NCBI RefSeq assembly: GCF_003369915.1
Contig: NW_022881603.1
Coordinates: 36,541,124 to 36,605,123, forward strand
DNA: 64,000 bases
Reading direction: 5' to 3'
Origin: Drosophila miranda
Lineage: Eukaryota > Arthropoda > Insecta > Diptera > Drosophilidae
The translations under genes were made by a program, and so were the position numbers. Below are positions 19,646 to 32,536 of this stretch, one piece after another. Below the pieces are notes generated by a model. The model had not been told where the DNA came from, made no database searches, and was given only the letters and a program-made list of their open reading frames with translations. Position 1 is the stretch's first letter. Every line of letters begins with the position of its first letter.

Positions 19646-20966
19646 CTATTTTTGTTTCTCCTCCTGCTTCTCGACGGGCTCGGGATTGTCGTCCTTGGCG
19701 GCATCGGGCTCGGCTTTCTTCTCGGTCGCCTCCTTCTCTCCGCCCATGGTGGTGCCAGCGGGAAGACTCTTCTGCAGGGCATTCACAAAGTCCTCCAGGT
19801 TGCCGGAATAGGCTGCTGCTACGGCATCATTGGAGAGCTCAAACTGCTTCACCACCGGACCTAATTGGGCCGATTGCAGGGCATTGGAGAACTGGGCTAG
19901 GGCCTGCTGGAACTGTGGGGATGTAATGTGATTCTTAATCTGCTGCTTGCGATCTTCATCCGCATCCTCCGACTCGGGCAGGTGCACAATCAGTGACTTA
20001 ACGCGCTCCGGATCGGCAATAAGCTGATTGATGGCTTCCGCGCCCGAAAGGGCCGTCGATAGGTCGATGTTCAAGGAACGCCCTGCGCCATGTTCGGGGG
20101 AGAGATTGGATAAATACGCTTGGAATGGATTGGCATAGGCTCCAGTCGTTTCTGATGCTGTCGTAGTTGATGTGGTTGAGTTCTTACCGGAGGCATCGGC
20201 ATCAATGGACGAGCTGGCACTGCCATCGGTGTCGCTCTGCGAATTCAGATTGCTACGGCTGCTGCCCGACTTGGAGCCCTTGGGTGCGGTGGGAGTGCGG
20301 GGCACACTGATGTTCTCGGGCGTTTGCAGCGCCGAGGCGCCTCCCGACGACGAGGTGTTACGGGACGATGGTGTGCGCGAGCTATAAGGATAGAAGTGGT
20401 GTTCTTGTCGTATGGAAACAGAGAGAAGTAATAAAAACTCACTTCATTTGGCCCAGCAAAGAGCTTAGGCCTCCCATTTGGCCCACACCGCCGAAGAGCT
20501 GCATCAGCTGCTGTTGCGACATGTTGTTCAGCATGTACTGCAAATCGCCGTCATTGCTGCCTCCTCCCCCGCCACGCTGATGGGCCGAGGGCGGATTGTT
20601 GAGGAGCTCGTTGATGCGACGGCAGTTCTCCTCGTCCTTGTCGGTCTTCGGCTCCTGCATCCAGAAGAACATTCGACGAGTCGAAGACTTGAACTTGAGC
20701 ACATAAACGCGTCCGGTTTTGCATTGCTCCACGCGCTTGTACTCGAAGTCATCGGGAAAGACAATCAAATCATCCTCGACCTTGCCGGAGGTGCGATCCT
20801 TCCAGCAAAAGTGCATCAGGCCATCGTCGGATTGGGTCATGTAGACCGAACCCTTGCGCGAGTCGGGGTGTACCATTTTGCCCACCATGTTCATGCGTCC
20901 AGCACGAAACTCAACCAAATTACTGCTGTTGCTGGAACTGCCAAGTCCACTCTGTCTGCCAAACAT
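19646..20966 (-). CDS. Rpn13: proteasomal ubiquitin receptor Rpn13 (ADRM1)
   Basis: Two coding exons on the minus strand: 20443-20966 and 19646-20381, joined across a 61-bp intron (donor GTGAGT, acceptor TTATAG); 419 residues. Residues about 12-130 are the Pru domain ([10 protein letters not shown]..., [27 protein letters not shown], ...[23 protein letters not shown]), which binds ubiquitin and docks on Rpn2 of the 19S particle. A Ser/Thr/Gly-rich linker follows. Residues about 270-390 form the C-terminal DEUBAD domain ([31 protein letters not shown]...), which recruits and activates the deubiquitinase Uch-L5/UCH37. Start chosen at MFGRQSG; the open upstream codons precede a likely 5' UTR splice acceptor. 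No lesion seen, so probably functional. Confidence 0.93.
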
Positions 20967-20987
20967 GATGCGGGAGCTTCTCGAGAG

Positions 20988-21103
20988 CTGCAATGTACAC
21001 ATATAGAATTAGGTCAAAATAATATTGAATGTTGCTTCATTGTCCACATGTTCCGTTAGCATCAGGCCAAAGTAAGACTTCGCTTGTTTTCCGACATACT
21101 TAC
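20988..21103 (-). other. probable 5' UTR intron of Rpn13
   Basis: On the minus strand a good donor (CCC then GTAAGTATG, from 21103) and acceptor (ACATTGCAG, to 20988) bracket 116 bases just upstream of the Rpn13 ATG. This would make a noncoding first exon from about 21190 to 21104. Confidence 0.45.
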
Positions 21104-21183
21104 GGGATATACATATATTGTGATAAATTAAATTTAAAGTCTCCTGTCAATGACGAGCAATAATTTGTTGGTGATGCAACTTA

Positions 21184-21204
21184 CTATCGATGTCTTTATC
21201 GATA
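21184..21204. promoter_or_regulatory. DRE pair upstream of Rpn13
   Basis: A perfect palindromic TATCGATA (21197-21204), the binding site of DREF, with a close CTATCGATG (21184-21192). Position about 90 bp beyond the probable 5' UTR donor suits an Rpn13 promoter. DRE sites are typical of Drosophila housekeeping and proliferation genes. Confidence 0.6.
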
Positions 21205-21758
21205 GTAGCAATAAATTTATAAATATACCGATGAAAAAATTAATTTAGCCCACTTAAGCCCCCTTTATTTAAACTGGATAAAGTCTCATGACGAGCAATG
21301 ATTTGTTACTAACAAATTGTTACTGATCGCGACAGAATATCGGATGTGTCGTATTAATATGTTCCAGTCCTACCTGAACGATAGGTGGCCAGGGCTGAGG
21401 GCGACGCGCCATCTAGCGGAAGTCCAGGGAGGCTCGATGGTGTATGGGGACATCGGGGGGAGCTGGAGCCGTACTGGGGATATAAGTAATAGAATAGGAT
21501 TAGTTATATGTATTAGTAAGGGAAAAAGGGATAAATAGGAGTGAAAATATTAGAAAAAGTGTATGGAAATCGTGGAGCGTGGACGGAAGAGTAACGTCGA
21601 AATTTGAAATTTTGTGCTTAAAACAGAAAGTTTGAAGTGAGTACAGAAAAAAGCGGGCGAGAAAATAGGTTATAATGCAGAAGATTTTACTCACAGCCAG
21701 CAAGGAATATAGACACCAGAACCGGGCCAGAAGGTTTCCTGGAGAGGAACACTGGAGT

Positions 21759-23339
21759 TGTTACACTTGGCTTGTTTCCCAGAGGGCAATGCCGGCTAGC
21801 TGTCGACCCCAGGGCTGGGTAGTTCCCCTTGCCCACCAAATGTAGACAAAAAAAAAGACATAATACTTCTCGGGACATCAAAACTAACAACAACCTAAAG
21901 ACAAAGAAAATCATAAACAGACGGCTATCAAGTGGGTGAAGCTTGGGTGTTATCACTTCGCGCGCCCGCCCTACCTGTGACCAAACACAACGTTCATTTT
22001 GGCCACCCTCTGCTGGAACGGTAACGGCTGGCCTAATCCATGGCTTACGCCACGCGCCCTCCCTCTATTTTAAATTTTCTGCATCATGCTTCAGTATATA
22101 TCCAAGCTTTAATAATCATAAATTGACAATTTCATCTTTCTCATAAATAAATAGATATACTCAAAATTATCACTAACCAAAAAGAAACACCAAAACTTTC
22201 GACACAAAGGCAAACACGGAAATAACTGCTGAAATTACGTTCAACCAACAGGGATACCCTCACCCATACGTAATGGAATATGTGTAGATGAGTGGATCCA
22301 GTTTTACGGGAGTTAATTTAACTCGGGCCCCTACGGAGACTTAACCTACCAAGAGCTCTTGTTAAGGGTCCCCGGGACATAAACAATAAACAATATTTTT
22401 CCACAAATCGCTCGACCAAATACGGTGGACTGATGGGACCCCCGCGTCACCCACTAAGGGCTAATCTTCTGGAACTGAACAGCTGATCGCAGATTTATGT
22501 TCGTGAAAGGTGTTGGTGTTTTTACATATTTTTTTCAATGGCCAAGATGTTACGTTAAACGGTTTAAGCTAATACTAAATACTAAATAAAGGACAACACA
22601 CGGAACAAAATAACATTTAATGTGGAACGGTGTTTGGAGTGCGGATTATATATATAAATAATAAATTTATATAGGTCCGTGTATACGTGTGCGCGTGTGT
22701 GTGTGTGAATAGGGTTTCGGGGTTTTTACGTGGTGAATGAGACCAAACGTGTGGCACGCACTGGAGGGATGCAACGATCGTGCGGTGTAGATAGAATCGC
22801 CCTGGCAGCTAAATCGTCCTCTTTCACCCTCCCCCTTCACACGTCCCGCGATACTTGGCTCACACACGCGCAACTGGAACGAACTCACTCAGGTTCACGT
22901 TGGACAGTCTTCTTCTCTGCAGTCGACTTTCTCGAACTCCAGTGTTCCTCTCCAGGAAACCTTCTGGCCCGGTTCTGGTGGTTATATTCCTTGCCGGCTG
23001 TGAGTAAAATTTTCTGCATTACAACCTATTTTCTCGCCCGCTTTTTTCTGTACTCACTTCAAACTTTCTGTTTTAAGCACAAAATTTCAAATTTCGACGT
23101 TACTCTTCCGTCCACGCTCCACGATTTCCATAATCCAATCCACGTTTTCTAATTTCACTCCTATTTATCCCCTTTTCCCTTACTAATACATATAACTAAT
23201 CCTATTCTATTCCTTATATCCCCAGTACGGCTCCAGCTCCCCCCGATGTCCCCATACACCATCGAGCCTCCCTGGACTTCCGCTAGATGGCGCGTCGCCC
23301 TCAGCCCTGGCCACCTATCGTTCAGGTGGGACTGGAACA
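21759..23339 (-). repeat. 3' LTR of element B (1581 bp)
   Basis: The only uninterrupted LTR of this family here. Read on the minus strand it begins TGTTCCAGTCCCACC and ends AGCCAAGTGTAACA, a TGTT...AACA inverted terminus. Reference copy for recognising the A LTR pieces. Confidence 0.8.
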
Positions 23340-23479
23340 CCACCACGAGTATGTCGTCAGTCCCAGGAGGGACAACATACGCGTGGTCATGCCCACCGGA
23401 TTCCGGAACACTATCGAGCACACGCCGGCGTGCCCTGCATTCTTCTGCCGCGCCCAACGTAGGCCACACCCACACCTCA

Positions 23480-26400
23480 CTACATTCTCAGGTCTTTGGC
23501 GTGGTACACTCCTATGGGACGGCCGTTAAGGTCTTCCAGAGCATACGCGTTCTCTCCTAATGGCTTCACTACCCGGCATCGGATGAATTTGCGCGCGAAC
23601 TTGGCATTAAAGCCTTTGCCGAAGTCACTAAGGACAACATTTCGGCGGAATACCTCTTGTCCCGGCCTCGCGTAGAACACCCGAGCTTGCTGGTTGTACC
23701 TTACCCTAATACGCTCGTATGCCTGATGTAAACTAGTGCGAATCCTCTCTTGGATGAGTTGTCGCTTGTCCTGACCCTCCAGCAGCGAAATGTCATGCTC
23801 GCCGATTGACCGCAGTCGCTTTGCCAGCTTGTAGCATGACCCATGCAAATACATTTGCTGCCCGAAGACTGCAAAGAACGGTGTTACGCCTGTCGCCTCG
23901 TGAACCGAGTTCCTAATAGCCAGTTCTATCTCCGGCAGATGCACATCCCAGTCCCGGTGATCGTCTTCCAGATACGCCCGAATCGCGCTGAGTGCGATTC
24001 ACGCGTTCGGCTGCGTTACTCTGCGGAGAATACACTGGCGTCCTTATATGAGTGACTCCGAATGCATCGGTCATCTCCTTAAAAGTTTTCGAGACGAACT
24101 GAGCCCCATTGTCCGAGTGAATCATCTCCGGCACTCAAAACTTGTAAAACACCTCGTGAACGAGGAATCTTACAACTTCCTTTGCTGTGGCCTTGGTCAT
24201 GGTCTTTAGGAATGTGAACTTAGAGAACTGCTCAACTACAATAAATATCCACGCCTGACCGTTCTTTGACCGCAGATATTTGCCCAAAAAATCAATATAA
24301 AGTTTTTGGAACGGGCGCTCAGTGACCACTTCTTGTCCCATCCCGACCTGCATCCGATAATTCGGCGCTTTCGACTCCTTGCAGACGGTGCACCGTCGGA
24401 TATAATCCCGCACCTCTATCGCCATGTTCGGCCAGTAAAACTGCCTACGCAATAAGTGAAAGGTTTTCGCGATTCCTCCGTGCGCTGTCTTCTCTTCCGA
24501 ATGTGCTTTGTCTATCAACGCGGCCGTCAGCGAACTCGGAACCCACAATTTCCAGACGGCGCCCTCCAGTTGATCATACAATCGTTCAAAGCGCATGCGC
24601 TTCAATATCATGCCGTCAACAATCTGGAGATCAGGTAAGCGGTCTTGGTTCTCTGTTATTTCCTTAACTCCTGATATTCTCCAGATTCAAACTCCACCGT
24701 TTCAAAACCCAAGACACTACTCGGATCCACTTCCACCTCTTCAATACTGCGCGACAATGTATCTGCCACTACATCCTTTCCGGTGTTCTATGCCGAAATC
24801 GAAGGCCTGCAGTTGAAGGGACCAACGAGCTAAGCGACCATCCAGGTTCTTCATGGTCATGAGCCATTTGAGACTGGCGTGGTCAGTTATGACTGTAAAC
24901 AGCATAAGCTCTACGGACGGAGTTAACTTTAGGATCGCCATGAGGGCTTCCAGACACTCCTTCTTTGTCACCGAGTAGTTTTTTTGGTGGCAATTCAGTT
25001 TGGCAGAGAAAAACGCTATGGGCCTCTCGTTCTGCTCGTCATCCCGTTGGAAGAGTACGGCTCCTACCCCATAATGTGAGGCGTCACACTGTATGTAGAA
25101 GTGCCGCTTGAAATCCGCGTGTACCAGGACTGGTGCCGAGGTGAGTGCAGCTTTAGCTCCCCCATGGCTCGTTTTGCCTCCTCAATTTAAACTTTCCATT
25201 TCCCGACTTTTTCAGGGCGTCTGTGAGCGGACCGGCCATCTCAGCATAGTTTTTCATAAAGAGCCGGTACCAGCCCGCAGTTCCCTGGAAACTACGCAAT
25301 TCTCGAACAGATCGCGGCATTTAATGTTTTTATAGCAAACATGAGATTTGCTCAGCCCTATCGTTAAATTTGCTTCTCGTAGACGCTCGGCAACCTGTCG
25401 CAGAATCTTCATGTGCGTTTGGAAGTCCTCAGCTATAATCAGCAAGTCGTCGAGATACGCTTAGACGTTTGAACGCATCTCAACCGGAATCACCTTATCG
25501 ACCAGTCTACATAGGCGTTGTGCGGCGTTGCAGAGGCCAAAGGGCATCATACGGAACTGGTACAGAAGCCGTCCCGGCACCGTGAACGCCGTATATGGTC
25601 GACTCTGCTCGTCCAGCTCGATTTGCCAAAAAGCGAATTTCAAGTCGACGCTGGAGATATATATCGTCTGATCGAGACGCGACAAAATCCCCTCGATGCT
25701 AGGAAGTGGGTAAGCGTCCTTGATGGTTACTTTGTTGAGCTTTCGGGCATCGAGACAGAAACGATTTTTGCCCGGCCTTCGCACCACAGTGGTACGGTTG
25801 CTCCACGGACTATCACTGTACTCGATGACTCCCAAAGCTAACATTTTGTCCACCTCACCACACACCACTTCCTGCATCGCTGGCGACAGCGGGTAATGTC
25901 GATCCTTCACAGGCTCGGCCTTCTCCACCAACTGAATTTTGTGAGTCTCTCTCGACGTCCTCCCCAGGCCTACGGCTTCGAAAGTCAGAAACTCTGCATT
26001 CACCTGATCCAAGGCTGCCTTTTGCTCTTCTGACAACTCCCATTCTTCCTGCACTATCTCCTTCTCCGGGCCTTCCACATATTGAGCGACTTGATCAGCC
26101 AGCACTTCTTCCACTAATCTGTGAGATGCCCCTACTGGACCTTCTCCCATCACCTCAGGAGCCAATGAGAATACCCGCCAAAAGTCTACACCCAAGTAAA
26201 TTTCCTGTTCCAAGAAAGGGCATACGAAAAACGTTAATCTTTTTACCTCTCCCTTGTATTTCACCGGTAATTCTACTCGGCCAACGATTGCGCGATCTTC
26301 CCCATTCGCTACCTTCACTATAGAAGAATATCGACGAGCCTCCACGCCCAGCTTCTCCAGGAATTCCTGACCATTACACCCTAGCATGCTGTGTGTAGCG

Positions 26401-26692
26401 CCTGAATCCAACAGGCCTCGCACGGACTCGCCCATTATAGAGATTTCTGCGAAAACTCTCGGGTCTTTCTTGCAACAACGCTTTACTGAAGCAATCACCT
26501 TCCTCCTCATAGCTCGCCTTTGCTTAAACCGGGATCTCGCCTTTCTCACCCGCACCGACAGTGCTCGCATACCATCCACTCGTAGTTTAGAAAATATTCT
26601 ATTTCTGGTTTGTATATAATTTCTTAAGCGCTCTTCATATGATAAGTTTCTTAACCTAGCATGCAATTTACGTCTATCTAATTCATTTTTAT
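23480..26692 (-). pseudogene. Element B pol: protease, RT, RNase H, integrase with several breaks
   Basis: From 26692 leftward: aspartic protease (GLLDSGATHSML near 26410), RT (FCLDARKLNK, SSVDLKFAFWQIELDE, MMPFGLCNAAQ) with a stop at 25461-25463 just before the YLDD block, RNase H (ITDHASLKWLM near 24860) and integrase (WPNMAIEVRDYIRRCTVC zinc region, YIDFLGKY first Asp, IHSDNGAQF second Asp, NAAERVNRT Glu). A stop at about 24135 and a frameshift near 23985 split the integrase; more shifts lie between 24611 and 25254. The C-terminus to LRM at 23480 is well kept. Confidence 0.8.
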
Positions 26693-27465
26693 TATACCCG
26701 ATACTCAAAATGAGTATTGGGGTATATTAGATTTGTGGTAAAAGTGGATGTGTGTAACGTCCAAAAGGAATCGTTTCCGACCCCATAAAGTATATATATT
26801 CTTGATCAGCATCAATAGCCGAGTCGATTGAGCAATGTCTGTCTGTCCGTCTGTCCGCCCGTCCGTCTGTCCGTCTGTCCGTCCCCTTCAGCGCCTAGTG
26901 CTCAAAGACTATAAGAGCGAGAGCAACGATGTTTTGGATCCAGACTTCTGTGATATGTCACTGCTATAAAAATATTTCAAAACTTTGCCCCGCCCAGCCG
27001 TCAGCCATCGGGTGCTACAGGGGGACAAACGGATGACGGGTCGGCTCGCACAACTGTGAACTCGGAACTGAGGCGCAGCCGCTCCGGTTAGTAATACCCG
27101 GTGCGGTCTGCGTCTCACACCCCCCCTAGGACACAGAGGGTTGCGAGCGAACCGTCACCCGCCGTAACTGTGCACACCGGTGGAAGTGCGACTATCCTCT
27201 CCCCGTGAGGGCGGCTGGAAACAGGTCCTAGCACGGTCATGTCTCTGCTAGGATGCTGGCGAATGGTAGTCGGGCGGAGAGAAGAAAACTCTCAGTGAAA
27301 TTACCCCAATCCAAGGTGACACTGTTATATGCCGAGGGATGCATGGCCGGGGGGTGCCCGGTCGCTAATATGCGGACTCTGGATACCTGCCGACCTCCAG
27401 TTTAAATCAGGCTTCCCGGGGCAAGCGGGCTATGCCTCGGGTGACCAACCCCTTCCCGCCTACTC

Positions 27466-28920
27466 GTGGGAACAAAAAAGCCAAACATATCAAAAATACC
27501 AAATAAAAACGCCGCAAAGGAGCTCGGTACTCCTCTTAAAGTACCGGAGGGACAAGCCAATCCCTCTGCACCAGCGCCTGGGAAACCGGGTCCAAAGAAG
27601 ACGGGGAAGGAGACTGAGTCGGTCCACCGTCTTCAGGCAGCAGCCGCAGCGAGGGGGGGCCCGAAAAGCCAATCGGGTCCTTCCAAGTCGGGTGGCTCCA
27701 AGGGCGAAGCGGATACCGGGGCGGCTGCCAAGCAGAGCGTAATCGCGGCTGGTAAGCGCACCGGGACCGAAGAACCCATGGGAGCCCCGGCGGGCAGCGT
27801 CTCTGCACCACGGGGTGGAAAGCCGTCGTACCAGGACAGGAGACGAGTGGCTTTCATCCTGTCCAACGAAGACCCGAACTTCAAGGCGTCAGCCGAAGGA
27901 AAGGAGCAGAGGCTGTGGGCCTGCTCAATCCTTCCACTGTTCCAGCCAGCCAAAGCCGGAAAGGGCGCAGCCAAGGCCGCCAACAAGCGGCAACGCTCAG
28001 CGGAGGACCCCGCAAATCAGCCAGGCCAAGCCCAGCAAGCCAAGCGGGTGAAGACCCACCTCACGAACCGGTCGTTCGCTGAGGTGGCGAGGGGCAGGAC
28101 CCTGATCGGTGTCCTGGACAGGGGCGCCGAGGACGGCCATGTCCCTCGCGATAAGTGGCACCTGGTGGAGAACGAGCTCCAGGACCGGTTCCTACTGGAA
28201 CTGGAGGAGAACGGCGGACCACCGCCAAAGTGTGAGGACGCAGGGTGGCATCAAGGCAAGGTGAAAGCCATCGCCTGCCAAGACGCTCGCTCTGCGGCTC
28301 TTTACATGAAGGCGGTGGCGGCCCTAAAAGAGGTCTATCCAGGGGCGAAACTGGAGGCCGTGAAGTGGGAAGATGTCCCTAGTCGCCCGAGAGCCAGAGC
28401 GTGGGTCTCGGCTAAGCCTGCAGAGCCTGAGAAGATCCTCAGGTTACTGCAGGTCTGCAACCCCCACCTTCCTACAGCCGATTGGAAGGTGGCAAAGGTG
28501 GAGGATATCCAAGGGCAGAGGCGCCAGATTATCCTCGTCCTAAATGAGGAATCCATTGATCTCCTCGCAAAGTCGGACGGTGTAGTGGATTATGGCTACA
28601 AGAAGGTCACCATATCCACTTACAAGTCCGATCGCAAGGGCAGGCAAGCGGAGGTTGAGCCAGACCCGGAGCTGCCGGAGATCCCAAAAGAGGGGGCCTC
28701 GTGCGAGGAAGACAACCCGGCGTCGGATGCGGCGTCCATGATGTCGGACGATATCTTGGACGACTGCGCGTTCGACGAGAGCGACCTAGCCAGAGGTCTC
28801 AGCCACATCGTTGTCGGGGAGGAGCCGGAGTCCCCTGACAGCGATCTAGAAGTAACAATGGTGGAGGCGAGCCTCAGGAATGTCGTTGACGCTCCTGCAG
28901 ATAAACCTCCACCATTGTAA
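27466..28920 (+). CDS. LOA-clade element ORF1 protein
   Basis: 484 codons. The first 190 residues are basic, Lys/Pro/Ala-rich and probably disordered, with KRQR and KRVK clusters that could bind RNA or act in nuclear import. From about residue 205 (SFAEVARGRTLIGVLDRG) to 390 there is a globular region resembling the DUF4780-type domain seen in ORF1 of such elements. An acidic tail follows. No CCHC knuckles are seen. The frame overlaps ORF2 by about 41 bases. Expected role: nucleic-acid binding protein of the retrotransposition particle. No internal lesion. Confidence 0.7.
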   Translation: MGTKKPNISKIPNKNAAKELGTPLKVPEGQANPSAPAPGKPGPKKTGKETESVHRLQAAAAARGGPKSQSGPSKSGGSKGEADTGAAAKQSVIAAGKRTGTEEPMGAPAGSVSAPRGGKPSYQDRRRVAFILSNEDPNFKASAEGKEQRLWACSILPLFQPAKAGKGAAKAANKRQRSAEDPANQPGQAQQAKRVKTHLTNRSFAEVARGRTLIGVLDRGAEDGHVPRDKWHLVENELQDRFLLELEENGGPPPKCEDAGWHQGKVKAIACQDARSAALYMKAVAALKEVYPGAKLEAVKWEDVPSRPRARAWVSAKPAEPEKILRLLQVCNPHLPTADWKVAKVEDIQGQRRQIILVLNEESIDLLAKSDGVVDYGYKKVTISTYKSDRKGRQAEVEPDPELPEIPKEGASCEEDNPASDAASMMSDDILDDCAFDESDLARGLSHIVVGEEPESPDSDLEVTMVEASLRNVVDAPADKPPPL

Positions 28921-31900
28921 GGCAGCATGCGCTGCTCTACTGCTCCACCTGGCCAAGGGTGGAGCCGACATAGTCCTCATTCAGGAGCCCTGGATCCTCG
29001 GAAACAGGGTCTCCGGTCTGAGGACTTCTGACTACAAGCTATATGTAGCTGAAACCGCAGGTAAAATTCGTACCTGCATTCTTGCAAAAAGAGAGTTGCA
29101 CCTATTTTTGCTCCCAAATTTCAGCAATGAAGACCACACCGCAGTGAGCCTCGAAGGCCAGGAGCGCTCACTGAGGATCTGCTCCGCATACATGGGGCAT
29201 GAACAACCAGACCCCCCTCCACACGCGCCTCTCCGGGCTCTAATCGCAGACTGCTCGGCCAAGGACATCGGCCTAATTGTGGGGTGCGATGCCAATGCAC
29301 ATCACTGTCAGTGGGGAAGCACTGACACAAACGAAAGGGGTGAGTACCTTTTCAGTTACTTACTGACCACTCAGATGGTTTTACTAAACCGGGGTAGTGA
29401 TCCCACCTTTATCATTAAAAACCGCAAGGAGGTCCTGGACCTCACGCTTGCCTCTCATGAGATACAGCGTAACATTGTATCCTGGAGGGTCCTGGAAGAG
29501 CACTCCTTCTCGGACCACAGGTACGTGGAAACTGTCTTCTCCTTCTCAGTACCGAAGCCAGTCCGATTCCGAAACATCAGGCGGACAAACTGGACTCGGT
29601 ACTCTGATTACCTCTGTCGTGTTCTCCCTGAGCCCCCATCTGAGGAGGAGTTCTCCACGGAGGCCACGACTCGTCTTCTTAAGATCTTTACCGACGCCTG
29701 CAATAAGGCGCTCGACAAAGCATGCCCCTCTGGCAAGAACAGAGGCCGGAAGAAACCTGAATGGTGGAATCCGAAACTGGTTGAACTCCGGAAAGCCTCC
29801 CGGAGACTCTTCAATAAAGCTAAGGCTGAAAACGTTGAGCAAAACTGGGCCGAATACAAGGCCAGTCTGTCAACCTACAACAAAAAACTTAGAAAAGCCA
29901 AACGCGCCTCCTGGCGTAAGTTCTGCAGCGAAATCGAGAGTAACTCAGAAGCCTCACGCTTGCGCAGAGTTCTCTCGAAGACAACACCCACCCTGGGCTA
30001 CTTGAAGAACACCGACCAGTCGTGGACTACGTCCAGCGAGGAGTAGCTAAATCTTCTCCTAAATACCCACTTCCCTGGCTGCGATGAAAACAGACCCAAC
30101 TACCTCGCGCCTCCTTCTGTCGCCTCAAATGCCATCTTGGGACTGCTAAGCCAGGAGAACATTTCCTGGGCGATCAGAAGCTTTAAACCCTACAAGTCCG
30201 CGGGGCCAGACGGCATTTTCCCTGCCCAACTGATTCACGCGGGACATAAAGCCATAAACTGGCTGAAAATAATTTACGAGGGAATCTTCTCCCACGGGTG
30301 CATTCCTGACACCTGGCTTCAGACCAAAGTCGTATTCATACCCAAGGCAGGCAAGCCCTCGCACACTGCCCCAAAGGATTTCAGACCCATAAGTCTATCG
30401 TCTTTTCTTCTAAAGGCGATGGAGCGGCTCCTGGGGCTGCATCTAACGGCGTGCATTCCGTCCAGTCTGATCTCAGACTCCCAGCATGCCTATCGGAAGG
30501 GAAGATCCACCGAAACGGCCCTACACTCGATCACATCGATCATCGAAGCATCCCTTAATTTTAAGGAGTACACCCTAGTAGCCTTCCTCGACATAGAAGG
30601 CGCCTTTAACAACATCCTTCCGACCGCCATCACGGGCGCACTGACGGATCTGGGCGTTGACTCCAGGACGGTGAGCCTGATCGATCAGATGCTACAATGC
30701 AGGACGGTTGAGGCATCACTGGGGACGTCAACGTGTACCAGATGTGTCAGCAGAGGCACACCGCAGGGCGGAGTCCTCTCGCCCCTCCTATGGAACGTGG
30801 CAGTGAACACACTGCTGCGGGAGATAGAGGGGGGTGGCTGCCGTGTGGTGGCGTACGCGGACGATGTTGCCATAGCATTCTCCGGAAAATTTCCGCAGAC
30901 ATTGTGTGAGTGCATGACAAGTACTCTCACGAAAATGTCGAAATGGGCAGACAAATGCGGGTTAGGCGTCAACCCGTCTAAAACGGAACTGGTGCTTTTC
31001 ACTAGGAAGTACAAAGTTCCGGTACTGATTCCCCCAAGACTATGTGGGGAAACGCTAGTCTTCAGCAACAACGCCAAGTATCTTGGCCTAATCCTCGATA
31101 GAAAGCTCGATTGGAAATTGAGCATAGAGGATAGAGTAAAGAAGGCCACAGTGGCCCTCTATACTTGCAGGAAAGCCATCGGACTAAAATGGGGAATGAC
31201 CCCCTATATAGTTCGGTGGCTCTACACCGCCATCATACGACCAATCATGCTCTATGGAGTGGTGGTATGGTGGCCAGCCTTGGACAGAAGGACATGCCTC
31301 AATAAACTCAGCAGAGTTCAACGCATGGCAGAGCTATGCATAACTGGCGGGCTACGCACTACTCCAGGGGAAGCCCTGGATACTGTGCTGGACCTCCTCC
31401 CTGTGGATCTCATGGGAAAGAAGGTGGCAACACTTTCCGCCCTCAGAATTAGAGAAACCAGACTGTGGAAAGCATCCGCGGTTGGGCACTCGGGAATCCT
31501 GATGAGACTCCCGCAATTACCAGAGAGGACAGATTACTGTATCCCCAGTGATCACCTCTCGACGCCCTTCCAGGTATCAATCCCATCTAGGGAGGACTGG
31601 GAGATGGGCGAACCAGGACCTGCAAATGCGGTCCACTTCTACACTGATGGCTCAAAGCTAGACGGCCGCGTGGGAGGCGGAGTCTACTGCAGCGAGCTGA
31701 ACATCAGTCATTGCTTCAGGCTCCCGGATCACTGTAGTGTGTTCCAAGCGGAGGTTGAAGCCATCAAGGAGGCCATTTCGATCGTCTCCAAATTACTTCT
31801 AGATACGCACTTAGTGTGCGTCTTCTCGGACAGCCAAGCAGCTATCAAAGCTCTAGGCTCAATATCGTCGAACTCAGCGACTGTAAATGACTGCCGCAGG

Positions 31901-32476
31901 TCTCTGCACGAGATCGCAGAGCAGTTAGATCTCTTCCTTATATGGGTCCCCGGCCACAGGGACATCGAGGGGAATGACGCCGCCGACGAGCTAGCCAGGC
32001 AGGGTACTACGATTCCTCTCCTACCGGAGAGGGAGCAAGTAGCGATGCCCTTGGCTACGTGCAGGCTCCTAACGCACGAATTGTTCGAGCAAAATGCCAA
32101 TAGGAGATGGCAGCAAACCGTTTCCTGTAAAGTCTCAAGATTGATATGGCCATATCGATCGAAGAAGCGCTCAGCAGAGCTGTATAAACTCAGCAGAGCA
32201 CAGTGCTCTGCAGTTACTAGAGCCATTACGGGACACTGGCAGATCGGCACTCACGCCTCTAGACTGTCAATCCCTCATAACGACTTCTGCAGGAGTTGTC
32301 GCGACGAGGAGGAGGAGGAATCGGTCCCCCACTTCTTCTGCCACTGCCCAGCCCTTGGAAATCGTCGTCTTCGTATTCTCGGGGCCGCTTTCCTCACGGA
32401 CATTTCGGACCTGTCCGTAATCAAACCAGGGACCTTGTCCAAATACATCCAAGCCACCGGATGGGACTGCCCTTAA
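28880..32476 (+). pseudogene. LOA-clade element ORF2: endonuclease, RT, RNase H, zinc knuckle, one stop codon
   Basis: One frame of 1198 codons plus stop, interrupted only by TAG at 30044-30046. N-terminal APE-type endonuclease (LQINLHHCKAA, LIQEPWI with catalytic Glu, GCDANAHH, SFSDHRYV with the final Asp-His). RT from about 30137: GPDGIFPAQL, FRPISLSSF, FLDIEGAFNNI, RGTPQGGVLSPLLWN and the AYADDVAIAF active site (near 30853-30885). RNase H at 31640-32010 (HFYTDGSKLD, EVEAIKEA, FSDSQAAIKAL, GHRDIEGNDAADELAR). A Cys/His segment (FCRSC...HFFCHC) ends the protein. It nicks target DNA and primes reverse transcription on it. The amber separates endonuclease from RT. Confidence 0.85.
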
Positions 32477-32536
32477 CCTGCAGTAGTATGCTCTCACGGT
32501 TCGGGCAACGCGAAGGGGCACATGCCCATGCGGCAA

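Noticed and set aside
20967..21002. Upstream Met that would add 12 residues to Rpn13
   Set aside because: Lies across a likely 5' UTR splice acceptor (to 20988) and the added residues are not part of the Pru domain start.
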